Shown: positions 1 to 6,541 of the stretch, piece after piece
How the letters are laid out: every line of letters starts with the position of its first letter
Position numbering within the stretch: position 1 is the first letter of the stretch
Assembly: GCA_019312705.1 (NCBI GenBank)
Contig: JAFDCW010000055.1
Location: forward strand, 1-15,313
Source of the DNA: Deltaproteobacteria bacterium
GTDB lineage: Bacteria > Myxococcota > Polyangia > Polyangiales > B10-G4
DNA length: 15,313 nucleotides
Direction of reading: 5' to 3'
The notes under the pieces: generated by a model
The model's input: only the letters and a program-made list of their open reading frames with translations
What the model was told of the DNA's origin: nothing
Databases searched by the model: none
Translations under genes and position numbers: made by a program

Positions 1-1375
1 CCTGCTCGAGGACCCCCCGGAGGATGCCCGCGGCGAGGGCCGTGAGCTCGAGAATCGGCAGTACCTCCCCACGAACCGCCAGCCTCACCTCGCCCGGAGC
101 CGTCTCGAGGATCTCGCCCTTGCCCTGGCGGGTGAGCGTCGACCAGAGCACAGAAAATTTTGCGGCCACGTCATCGGGGCCGTGCAGCTCACCCATCTCG
201 GCATTCAGCCGGGTGAAGCCGCGCTGCCCCATGCTCGCGCCAATCTTCACGAGCTGCTCGCAGTTCCCTTCGCCTACGATTTCGTCGACAGCGGCGAGCA
301 TCCTGCCGACAAGCTCGACCTCGATACCCCGCTCTCGGTTCAGCGATGTATTGCCCGACCCTGGGAGCAACTCTTCGACCTCGGGGACCCGCGCGACGAG
401 CTCAGACCAGCGCGGTCCGAGGACTCTGTAGACGGCCTCGATCAGCAGAAGGGTCGCGAGCAGCTCGAGGCGAGACTCTCCGTGGGTCGTCCGCGATGGG
501 CCTTCATCGTCGGGTTCGATACGGTCCAGCCCGCGCTGCCGTAGGTACGCGAAATCTGCGGCGAGGGGGTCGGCGGGCTCCTCAGCCGGAGCGTCGGCAC
601 CGGCCAGGTCCGATACCACCGCCAGGACCGAAAGGAAGAGCTCCGCATCACAGAACCGCTCGTCGGGAGTATCGGCGGTCGCCTGGCCTACGACACGACG
701 CACGAGGGGCGGCACCGCGCTCAGGCGTCCGGTGGAGCTCCCGGTGAGCAGCATGCGATAGAGCACCCCCACAGCAAAAATGTCCGAACGCACGTCATGG
801 GGCTGTCCGTCGCATGTCTCCGGCGCCCGATAGGTCTCTGCAACGGGGCGGCGGACCGGCGTCCGTATCGCTTCATCGACGTAGGTCGCATCGTGGAATG
901 CGCGCAGCTTCACTATCTCGGCGCCGCCACGGACGGGCACGACCACCACGCCCTGGGGGCTTATCGCCCGATGCACTGCGCCGCCTTCGTGGAGAGCGGC
1001 GAGGCCTTCGAGGATCTGATTGGTCAGCTGCGTCGCGCGTTCGATGCCGACCCCGCCGGGGCTCTGAGCGAGAATGTCTGCGAGGGTCCATCCCTCGAGC
1101 GCCTCGTAGACGATGAACGGACGGCCGTCCTCGTGAATGCCCGAGTCCACCACGCTCTGGATGTTTCGATGGGTCGTGCTGCCGGCGATGCGCCCCTCTC
1201 GGACGAGCCGGGCAGCCACATCGACGTTGGCGAGCTGGCCCTCGGCGAGGATCTTGACCTCGACGTCGCGCTCGATGCGAGTGTGCTTCGCGTAATAGAC
1301 GACGGAGGTCGACGTCTGGGCTGCGATCTCGCCGAGACGGTACTTTCCATCGATGAGGACCTCGTCGTTGATCAT
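1..1375 (-). CDS. Kinase-fold protein lacking catalytic residues (pseudokinase), with DUF2378-like C-terminal region; 3' end outside window
   Basis: About 458 codons are visible from ATG at 1375; the stop lies beyond the left edge. Residues ~11-215 follow the Hanks-type kinase pattern: VEVKIL carries the ATP-site lysine (K41), E60 fits the helix C glutamate, APE is kept at 184-186, and RSDIFAVGVLY (196-206) is the helix F segment. Catalysis should be absent. The HRD motif reads H135-R136-A137, the following KPxN is replaced by SPQG, DFG is replaced by RAF (158-160), and the glycine-rich loop is lost. No transmembrane segment is seen in the visible part. From about residue 300, an alpha/beta region resembles the myxobacterial DUF2378/TIGR02265 family; this is recalled from pattern and is tentative. 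The gene starts 37 bp after the stop of the GGDEF-like gene and probably shares its transcript. Inferred role: a non-catalytic signalling scaffold or nucleotide sensor. I am confident about the kinase fold and the missing residues, less so about the tail. Confidence 0.82.
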   Translation of the reverse strand, partial: MINDEVLIDGKYRLGEIAAQTSTSVVYYAKHTRIERDVEVKILAEGQLANVDVAARLVREGRIAGSTTHRNIQSVVDSGIHEDGRPFIVYEALEGWTLADILAQSPGGVGIERATQLTNQILEGLAALHEGGAVHRAISPQGVVVVPVRGGAEIVKLRAFHDATYVDEAIRTPVRRPVAETYRAPETCDGQPHDVRSDIFAVGVLYRMLLTGSSTGRLSAVPPLVRRVVGQATADTPDERFCDAELFLSVLAVVSDLAGADAPAEEPADPLAADFAYLRQRGLDRIEPDDEGPSRTTHGESRLELLATLLLIEAVYRVLGPRWSELVARVPEVEELLPGSGNTSLNRERGIEVELVGRMLAAVDEIVGEGNCEQLVKIGASMGQRGFTRLNAEMGELHGPDDVAAKFSVLWSTLTRQGKGEILETAPGEVRLAVRGEVLPILELTALAAGILRGVLEQ

Positions 1376-1412
1376 GGAGTTCGCGATGCCGGCCGTCGCC
1401 GGAGGGCGCGCC

Positions 1413-2030
1413 TCAAATCTCCCGTAGCTGGTCCTCAGCCCAATCCAACACGGACTGGGTGTCTGAGTACTCGGGATCGGGATACACGAGAGTAGCGACA
1501 GAATCGACATGCTCCTCGCCGGCCCCCACGCCGATGAGCTTCTCGACGCGGCCAATCAGGGGCCCGAGGGACACGGCGCGCATACGCGGCAAGATGATCC
1601 CGAATCGGCGTTTATAGAGAAAAACCATATCGGTACGCCGGAGCCCATCGGTGATGGCGTCGAGAATGCTGTGATAGAGGGCCGGGCCCTCGGTGCTGCT
1701 CGCGAGCTTGACGACCATGATGGCAAACGGGTCACCGTAGCGCTCACCGAGGGCGCACTGCTCTCGGAGCCGTTTGCGAAAGAAGCGTCCCTCGATGATT
1801 TGCACCGAATCGCGACGGGGCCCGCGGCAAGCGACTTCGAAGACGTCCCGAATGTCTTCGATGCTCCAATGGCGCCCCGGTGCCACGTCCTGCGTAGCCG
1901 CCGCGATGCGTCGAGCCAGCCGCTGAGCCAGAAGCGGATCACGGCACAGGAGCTCGAGGTCGCCCCCTTCGAGGGCCTCCTCGTCATCGTCGCCAATGAG
2001 GCGCTTCGCTGCCTCGGTCACCGTCGTCAT
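1413..2030 (-). CDS. Degenerate GGDEF-fold protein (no GGDEF motif)
   Basis: 205 aa from ATG at 2030. A TTG at 2057 would add nine residues, but neither start has a clear ribosome binding site. The C-terminal two-thirds reads like a diguanylate-cyclase (GGDEF) domain: FFRKRLREQCALGERYGDPF (83-102), a beta strand AIMVVKL, then LRRTDMVFLYKRRFGIILP (130-148). In active cyclases this last segment ends R(Y/F)GGDEF followed by a hydrophobic strand; here the motif is KRRFG, without the metal-binding acids or the glycine pair. The protein therefore should not make cyclic di-GMP. The N-terminal ~80 residues are helical and I do not recognise them. There is no signal peptide or membrane segment, so it is probably cytoplasmic. 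It is the first gene of an apparent two-gene unit with the pseudokinase, divergent from the LysM-M23 gene. Fold assignment comes from pattern only. Confidence 0.72.
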   Translation of the reverse strand: MTTVTEAAKRLIGDDDEEALEGGDLELLCRDPLLAQRLARRIAAATQDVAPGRHWSIEDIRDVFEVACRGPRRDSVQIIEGRFFRKRLREQCALGERYGDPFAIMVVKLASSTEGPALYHSILDAITDGLRRTDMVFLYKRRFGIILPRMRAVSLGPLIGRVEKLIGVGAGEEHVDSVATLVYPDPEYSDTQSVLDWAEDQLREI

Positions 2031-2158
2031 GGCTCGTGCGTTCCGTGGATGCCGCAAGGTAGCACGGGCGTAATAGTCCCTAAAGGACCAGAAAGAGGGT
2101 GACCCGGAGCCATGACCGTGCCGCGACGGAGCTTACGAGCTAACGTCAGCGCCTGCCG
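2031..2158. promoter_or_regulatory. Divergent intergenic region (promoters presumed)
   Basis: This 128 bp gap separates the outward-facing GGDEF-like and LysM-M23 genes, so both promoters should lie in or near it. I cannot pick out convincing -35/-10 pairs. A short inverted repeat, GTCC-CTAAA-GGAC (about 2077-2089), is present. The plus-strand gene has no Shine-Dalgarno sequence in front of its ATG, and an in-frame TAA 15 bp upstream excludes a longer ATG start. Confidence 0.4.
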
Positions 2159-3586
2159 ATGTCCCGCCGCGCCCTACCCCGCACCCTCGGTGCGCTTTCC
2201 TTCAGCTTGCTGCTCTATGCCGCCTGCGGCGACGACGGAACGACCGCGGACCCGGCCCCCGTCCCGGAGCCGGCGCCGCAGGCAGAGCCCGAGGCGCCCC
2301 CACCGCCCCCGGTTGAACACGAGGTCGCCGAAGGACAAACCCTCTGGGATATCGCCCGGGCCTACGACGTCACCGTCGACGAGATCATGGAGGCGAACGA
2401 GATGCGCGCCCGGGACGTCCGGCGCCTGTCGAAAGGTCGGCGACTGATCATCCCCGGGGTGAGCGAGGTGGCGGTCGTGCTGACGGCCGAGGACCGCGCC
2501 GCCGCCGCGTTGGCCATGCGCGAAAACCTGCCCGAGCTCGAAGACGGCGCCTATCACTTCCTCGCCGAGGGCGAGACCATTTGGGACCTCGCCCGGGCCT
2601 ACGAGAAGTCCATCGACGAGATCATGGAGCGGAACGGGTTCTCCGACGACGACGTGCGCGGCTTTCGCGCGGGCCGGCCGATCATCATCTCCGGCATCAC
2701 CGCAGCCGACATCCGCGCACCCGCCCCCCGAGAAGCCCGGGAGCGCGCCGGAATCAACCACGTGGTCACCCGCGGAGAGACGGTGTGGGACCTCGCCAAC
2801 GCCTTCCGGGTGAGCGTGTCGGAGATCATGGCGGCGAACCGACTCTCGGCCGACGAGGTGACCGGCATACGCGAGGGCGCACGCATTTTCATCCCCGGCG
2901 TCGACCAGGACGTGCGCACCGGTCGCGTGCGCCGACGCGAGACGACCACGCAGCGTGCCGCGCGCCCCATCGCCCGACGCCTCGGCCTCGGGACGCGGGC
3001 CGCCGCTAGCGATCTGCTGCGAGGCATGCCCAACCCGCGATGGGTGCGGGCCGCCGGCGGGCGCCGGGACCGCGCCCCCGGGACCCTGCGCTGGCCCGTC
3101 GCCCGCGGCCGCTTCGTCCGGGGCTACGGCTCCGGCGAGGGGGGCTATCACCTCGCCGTCGATATCGCCGGGGATGTCGGTTGGAACGTGCGCGCCGCGG
3201 CCCCGGGCATCGTCGGGTACTCGGGGAACGAAGTCCGGGGCTATGGCAACCTGGTCTTGCTCGTGCATCCCGGGGGCTGGGTCACGATGTACGCCCACAA
3301 CAGCACGAACTTCGTGGTCGCCGGCGAACGCGTCCCTCGGGGCGGCATCCTCGCCGAGGTCGGCAGCACCGGCATCAGCCGCGGCCCCCATGTGCACTTC
3401 GAGTTCATGGCCGACGGGAAGAACTGCGACCCCGCAGCCCTTTTCCGCCCCGGGGTCCGCCATCGGGGCGGTCGCTTGAGCCCAATCACCCCCGCCGCCT
3501 GGACCCGCGTCAATCGCCGCCCTCGGGAGATCCGCTGCGAACGACGGCGCCGCCACCCGAGGTCGGGCCTAGTCGTAAATGAGTGA
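2159..3586 (+). CDS. Lipoprotein with three LysM domains and an M23 (LytM-type) peptidase domain
   Basis: 475 aa. The N-terminus is a lipoprotein signal with YAAC at the cleavage site (C23); Tyr at -3 is not the usual residue. A Pro/Ala/Glu-rich linker follows. Three LysM repeats bind peptidoglycan: ~53-100, ~132-178 and ~200-247, each with the pattern G-E/Q-T-x-W-D-(I/L)-A and ending near I-P/S-G. After a basic linker, the M23 metallopeptidase domain (~310-432) keeps every zinc and catalytic residue: H331 and D335 in HLAVD, H380 in YAHN, and H411/H413 in HVHFE. It is therefore likely an active endopeptidase cutting peptide cross-links, unlike the degenerate LytM factors of the EnvC/NlpD type that activate amidases. 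The domain order resembles NlpD, which usually has one LysM. Expected location: periplasm, membrane-anchored. The stop overlaps the start of the next gene. Confidence 0.93.
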   Translation: MSRRALPRTLGALSFSLLLYAACGDDGTTADPAPVPEPAPQAEPEAPPPPPVEHEVAEGQTLWDIARAYDVTVDEIMEANEMRARDVRRLSKGRRLIIPGVSEVAVVLTAEDRAAAALAMRENLPELEDGAYHFLAEGETIWDLARAYEKSIDEIMERNGFSDDDVRGFRAGRPIIISGITAADIRAPAPREARERAGINHVVTRGETVWDLANAFRVSVSEIMAANRLSADEVTGIREGARIFIPGVDQDVRTGRVRRRETTTQRAARPIARRLGLGTRAAASDLLRGMPNPRWVRAAGGRRDRAPGTLRWPVARGRFVRGYGSGEGGYHLAVDIAGDVGWNVRAAAPGIVGYSGNEVRGYGNLVLLVHPGGWVTMYAHNSTNFVVAGERVPRGGILAEVGSTGISRGPHVHFEFMADGKNCDPAALFRPGVRHRGGRLSPITPAAWTRVNRRPREIRCERRRRHPRSGLVVNE

Positions 3587-3989
3587 GAGCTACCCCCCCC
3601 CCCGATCGATCGGTGGGTACACTGCGGCGGTGGACGCACTAACGGACCTCGAGCGCGGCGAACTCGGCGAGGCCCTCGCAGCCCTCCTGGAAGAACTCTC
3701 CCAGGCGGTGAATCTCTCCGAGGAAGGGGCGAAGCCGGTCGACCTCGACCAGCCGATCGGCCGCCTCAGCCGGATGGACGCCATGCAGCAACAGGCGATG
3801 GCCAAAGCGACACGCGCCAAGGCGAAGATCCGTCTGGCCCAGGTGCGCCTCGCCCTCGAGGCCATGGCGGAGGACGAGTACGGCTACTGCCGCCGATGCG
3901 AGGAGCCAATCGGTGTCGGCCGCCTGCGCTCGAAGCCCGAGACGCCCTTCTGCGTCGAGTGCCAAGGACAGCGCGAGAGATCGCGTTAG
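3579..3989 (+). CDS. DksA/TraR-family C4 zinc-finger protein
   Basis: 136 aa if translation starts at ATG 3579, overlapping the upstream stop by 8 bp. A GTG at 3630 (residue 18) is a reasonable alternative, because the family-like part begins there (VDALTDLERGELGEAL). A helical coiled-coil region with PIGRLSRMDAMQQQ (59-72) is followed by a C4 zinc finger: C104-x2-C107 and C125-x2-C128, with 17 residues between the pairs, as in DksA and TraR. Family members enter the RNA polymerase secondary channel and modify initiation, often with ppGpp. At this length it is nearer to short DksA-like proteins than to full DksA. An 11-C run (3593-3603) lies in codons 5-9 if the ATG is used, or in the leader if GTG 3630 is used. 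No good ribosome binding site precedes either start. Its stop is 7 bp from the stop of the convergent thiolase gene. Confidence 0.88.
   Translation: MSESYPPPRSIGGYTAAVDALTDLERGELGEALAALLEELSQAVNLSEEGAKPVDLDQPIGRLSRMDAMQQQAMAKATRAKAKIRLAQVRLALEAMAEDEYGYCRRCEEPIGVGRLRSKPETPFCVECQGQRERSR
3593..3603 (+). repeat. Poly-C tract (11 C)
   Basis: Eleven consecutive C residues, 14 bp after the ATG at 3579, encode part of Tyr-Pro-Pro-Pro-Arg if that start is used. Runs of this length can slip during replication and are also prone to sequencing error. Confidence 0.95.
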
Positions 3990-3996
3990 AGCGGCG

Positions 3997-5175
3997 TCAC
4001 TCTCTACGATAGGCGGTCACCACGCAGGCGCCGCCGAGGCCGAGGTTGTGCTGAAGGGCGATGCGTGCGCCTTCGACCTGGCGGTCCCCGGCGCTGCCCC
4101 GGAGCTGCCAAACCAGCTCAGCACATTGGGCGAGGCCGGTGGCGCCGAGGGGGTGGCCCTTGGAGAGCAGGCCGCCGCTGGGATTCGTCACGACGGCCCC
4201 GCCGTAGGTATTGTCCCCCTCTTCGATCATCTTCTCGGCATCGCCCTCGTCGGCGAGGCCGAGAGCTTCATAGGTGAGGATCTCGTTGGTGGTGAAGCAA
4301 TCATGCAGCTCGACGACGTCGACGTCGCGAGGGCCGAACCCCGCCGTTTCATAGACCGCAGCCGCTGCGTTCTTGGTCATGTCGTAGCCGACCATCTTGA
4401 TCATCGAATCGCCGAAGCTCGAGTCGTAGTCGGTGGTCATCGCTTGGGCGACGATGTGCACCGAGCCCTCGATGCCGTGCTTCTTGGCGAAGTCGTCCGA
4501 GCAGAGGATGGCCGCGGCCGCGCCGCAGGTCGGTGGGCAGCACTGGTAGCGGGTGAGGGGGGCGAAGACCTCGGGGCTCGCGAGGATTTCCTCGACCGAG
4601 AGCTGCTCCTTGAAGAGGGCGTAGGGATTCTTGGCGGCGTGGCGCCGGGCCTTTTCGCTGACCTTCGCGAAGGTCTCTTTCTTCGTGCCGTGGCGCTCTT
4701 GATATTCGCGCCCGGCGCCGCCGAACATCTGGGCCGCGAAGGGCGCCTTGGTGAAGCCCTGGACGCGACTCATGACGTCGACGTGCTGGTCCAAGGGGTT
4801 GGTCCGGTCCTCCCACTTGGCGGCGAGGGCGCCCTTCTCCATCTGCTCGAAGCCGACGACGAGCACGCACTCGGCGAGGCCCCCTTCGATGGCCTGTCGC
4901 CCGAGCATCAACGCCGTCGAACCGGTCGAGCAGTTGTTGTTCACGTTGAAGACCGGAATGCCGGTCTGGCCAACCTGATAGACGGCGCGCTGACCGCAGG
5001 TGCTGTCGCCGAAGACGTAGCCTGCATAGGCCTGCTCGATTTCGCCGAAGGGCGTGCCTGCGTCGGCGAGGGCAGCGCGAATGGCGCCCTCCGCCATCAC
5101 ATTGTAGGGGTCGCTCTTCCCCGGCTTCTGGAACGGGACCATGCCCACCCCGATGACGTTGACCTTCCTACCCAT
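3997..5175 (-). CDS. SCP2-type thiolase / acetyl-CoA acetyltransferase family protein
   Basis: 392 aa from ATG at 5175, chosen over the GTG at 5181 because GGGAG sits 7 nt upstream of the ATG. Thiolases join or cleave acyl-CoA thioesters. The nucleophile is C82 in NNNCSTGSTA, the typical setting for the SCP2/sterol-carrier-like branch ('lipid-transfer protein' annotations). Other conserved elements are H291 in ELHDCF, H341 in SKGHPLGATG, and C384 in GLGGAC near the C-terminus. All catalytic positions are present, so the enzyme should be active, probably in cytoplasmic beta-oxidation or in degradation of branched or sterol-like acyl-CoAs; substrate cannot be read from sequence. Length is typical of the subfamily, and no fused SCP2 domain is seen. 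It lies 37 bp downstream of the TerB-like gene on the same strand and is likely co-transcribed with it. It is convergent with the DksA-like gene. Confidence 0.93.
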   Translation of the reverse strand: MGRKVNVIGVGMVPFQKPGKSDPYNVMAEGAIRAALADAGTPFGEIEQAYAGYVFGDSTCGQRAVYQVGQTGIPVFNVNNNCSTGSTALMLGRQAIEGGLAECVLVVGFEQMEKGALAAKWEDRTNPLDQHVDVMSRVQGFTKAPFAAQMFGGAGREYQERHGTKKETFAKVSEKARRHAAKNPYALFKEQLSVEEILASPEVFAPLTRYQCCPPTCGAAAAILCSDDFAKKHGIEGSVHIVAQAMTTDYDSSFGDSMIKMVGYDMTKNAAAAVYETAGFGPRDVDVVELHDCFTTNEILTYEALGLADEGDAEKMIEEGDNTYGGAVVTNPSGGLLSKGHPLGATGLAQCAELVWQLRGSAGDRQVEGARIALQHNLGLGGACVVTAYRRE

Positions 5176-5182
5176 CGACACT

Positions 5183-5187
5183 CTCCC
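5183..5187 (-). promoter_or_regulatory. Ribosome binding site of the thiolase gene
   Basis: GGGAG on the minus strand, 7 nt before ATG 5175. It is too close to the GTG at 5181 to serve that start, so it decides for the ATG. Confidence 0.7.
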
Positions 5188-5212
5188 TGCCTCGGCGGCG
5201 ATTCGCCCCGGG

Positions 5213-5524
5213 TTATCCCAGGAGTGCTTTTACGCGGTCCAACATCGCCACTTCGCCGGGCTCCACGTGGCCGCTCGCGTGCATCGCGGCCTCGAGCTCG
5301 GTGATCAGACGGCCCCGGGTATCTGCCGCCATGGCGGCGACCCGCTCCTCGAGGGGGCTATCGACGTCGATGCCGCCGATCACCTGCTTCTTGGCGGCGG
5401 CGTCCATGCCGAGGGCGTTCATGACCTTTTCGAGGTGCTCCCGCTCGGGGTCGGCCAGACACCCGTCGGCGATCAGCATCTGTCCTACGATCTGGGCGAG
5501 GTTCACCTGCTCTGTCGCGTCCAT
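5213..5524 (-). CDS. Small TerB-like (TerB/DjlA helical-domain) protein
   Basis: 103 aa from ATG at 5524. The frame stays open back to a TTG at 5560, but the added residues (PGPGRVHAPP) look non-coding. The sequence is entirely helical: NLAQIVGQMLIADGCLADPE (8-27) followed by EREHLEKVMNALGM matches the opening of TerB-type domains, where an acidic 'xADGxxxxxE' motif marks a possible metal site. ASGHVEPGE near the C-terminus looks like the second, pseudo-symmetric copy of that motif. TerB proteins are known from tellurite-resistance and stress clusters, but stand-alone copies like this are of unknown role. No signal peptide or membrane segment is present. It probably forms a transcription unit with the thiolase 37 bp downstream. 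No Shine-Dalgarno sequence is visible; six Cs directly precede the ATG. Confidence 0.75.
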   Translation of the reverse strand: MDATEQVNLAQIVGQMLIADGCLADPEREHLEKVMNALGMDAAAKKQVIGGIDVDSPLEERVAAMAADTRGRLITELEAAMHASGHVEPGEVAMLDRVKALLG

Positions 5525-5608
5525 GGGGGGAGCATGTACGCGCCCGGGGCCGGGGATCAAGCCCGGTCTCTATCGCCCTATCGCTCGGCGCCCTAGGCCC
5601 GCCCTCTG

Positions 5609-6205
5609 TCAGGGGGGGAAATTGCGGAGCAATTGGTGGACGACCCGCTCGATGCCATGACGGCGCTCGTTGGGGGCCCTGTTCATGTCCACTTCGCCGC
5701 GCACCGCGGCACGCCAGACGAGGGTGCGGGACTCACGGTCCATCACGTCGATCACGACCGTGCCCTCATCGTAGTACTCGCGGTAGCTCTGCTGTCCGCC
5801 GGGGGCATCGCGGATCCCGAGGGAGGGCCCCGAGCCCATGCCCCAGTTGTTCCAGCCCCACCCCGACTGGTAGCGGTAGCCGGTGTTCATGGTTCGGACC
5901 GAGAGCGCACCGTTCAGCCCGATGTGGTAGCCGACCATGAAGTCGGCGGTGCCATCGGTGACCCGCTCATAGCCCTTCTCGACGAGCGTCGCTTCGAGGT
6001 TGGCTTCGATCCATCCCTCGATCTGCTCGACGTCGATGCGATCCTCCTCGAGCCCCGAGCCCTCCCCGAGGAGGTCGAAGGTCCGGTAGTGATCGAAGGA
6101 CGCATCGGGGTCGTGATCCGTGATCACGCTGGCATTGCTGCCTCCGCAGGCCGCTACGGCACTGAAGGCGGTGAGGAGGGCAAGAGCACGGAGAAGAGCG
6201 AACAT
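5609..6205 (-). CDS. DUF4136-family lipoprotein
   Basis: 198 aa from ATG at 6205, fixed by the strong AGGGGAGGGG just upstream. The N-terminus is a lipoprotein signal (FALLRALALLTAFSAVAAC; C20 with lipobox VAAC). The mature part begins with DPDASFDHYRTFDLLG, the aspartate/phenylalanine-tyrosine-threonine-phenylalanine pattern that opens DUF4136, followed by DFMVGYHI and, after a Gly/Trp/Tyr-rich loop (GWGWNNWGMG), GTVVIDVMDRESRTLVWRA, the usual closing strands. DUF4136 proteins are envelope lipoproteins of unknown function that are widespread in Gram-negative bacteria. The gene lies 84 bp upstream of the TerB-like gene on the same strand, so it may share a transcript, but the gap leaves room for a separate promoter. 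Confidence 0.85.
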   Translation of the reverse strand: MFALLRALALLTAFSAVAACGGSNASVITDHDPDASFDHYRTFDLLGEGSGLEEDRIDVEQIEGWIEANLEATLVEKGYERVTDGTADFMVGYHIGLNGALSVRTMNTGYRYQSGWGWNNWGMGSGPSLGIRDAPGGQQSYREYYDEGTVVIDVMDRESRTLVWRAAVRGEVDMNRAPNERRHGIERVVHQLLRNFPP

Positions 6206-6207
6206 GG

Positions 6208-6217
6208 CCCCTCCCCT
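6208..6217 (-). promoter_or_regulatory. Ribosome binding site of the DUF4136 gene
   Basis: AGGGGAGGGG on the minus strand ends 2 nt before ATG 6205, with its GGAGG core about 4 nt away. It rules out the longer open frame to 6241. Confidence 0.7.
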
Positions 6218-6277
6218 ATCCCATGCGACGAAGACCGGCAAGGAGGTCCCTTCGGGGGGGCATGGATCATCAGGAGC

Positions 6278-6541
6278 TCATGCTGGCGACAATGCCTCCT
6301 CTCGGCGAGCGTCGGGCTCTGGGCGTCGCTCGCAGAGCGAATCGAGCTTTGCGATCAACCACTGGCCCGCCGGACCGGGGAGATTGTCGCTGCGGATGAT
6401 CGAGAAGAGGGAGACTGAGAGGGGATGCTGGCCCCACTCCTCGTCTGTGGCCCGCGCGATGCATGACGGGGACCTCTCCGTTCAATCCATAGAGATACGA
6501 CAGAGCCCATCTGGCTGGCTGATGGAGAAAAAGAGGCGCTC
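6278..6541 (-). pseudogene. Possible degraded coding remnant interrupted by a stop
   Basis: The 334 bp between the DUF4136 gene and the fusion gene hold no intact gene. One minus-strand frame, ending with TGA at 6280-6278, reads as plausible protein: DEEWGQHPLSVSLFSIIRSD, then NLPGPAGQWLIAKLDSLCER. It has no ATG, GTG or upstream TTG start and is cut by an in-frame TGA at 6484-6482. Upstream of that TGA the same frame reads ERLFFSISQPDGLCRISMD. Third codon positions are mostly G or C, as in neighbouring genes. This may be the decayed 3' end of a gene, or chance. I do not recognise the family. The remainder of the gap presumably holds the DUF4136 promoter, which I cannot locate. Confidence 0.25.

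Noticed and set aside
797..1495. 232-codon plus-strand open frame opposite the kinase-like gene
   Set aside because: The minus strand matches kinase motifs in order; the plus frame spans the junction of two minus-strand genes.
2174..3556. Long minus-strand open frame opposite the LysM-M23 gene
   Set aside because: Antisense artefact of GC-rich codon use; the plus-strand frame has complete LysM and M23 motifs.
3987..4004. Bidirectional terminator between the DksA-like and thiolase genes
   Set aside because: Only a 5 bp AGAGA/TCTCT pairing with a long loop and no T-run; not convincing.
3913..5304. Long plus-strand open frame opposite the thiolase
   Set aside because: Its minus-strand counterpart carries all thiolase active-site motifs; the plus translation has no recognisable domain.
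6482..6484. In-frame TGA read as selenocysteine
   Set aside because: No SECIS-like hairpin, no start codon and no known selenoprotein context; a decayed frame or chance is more likely.
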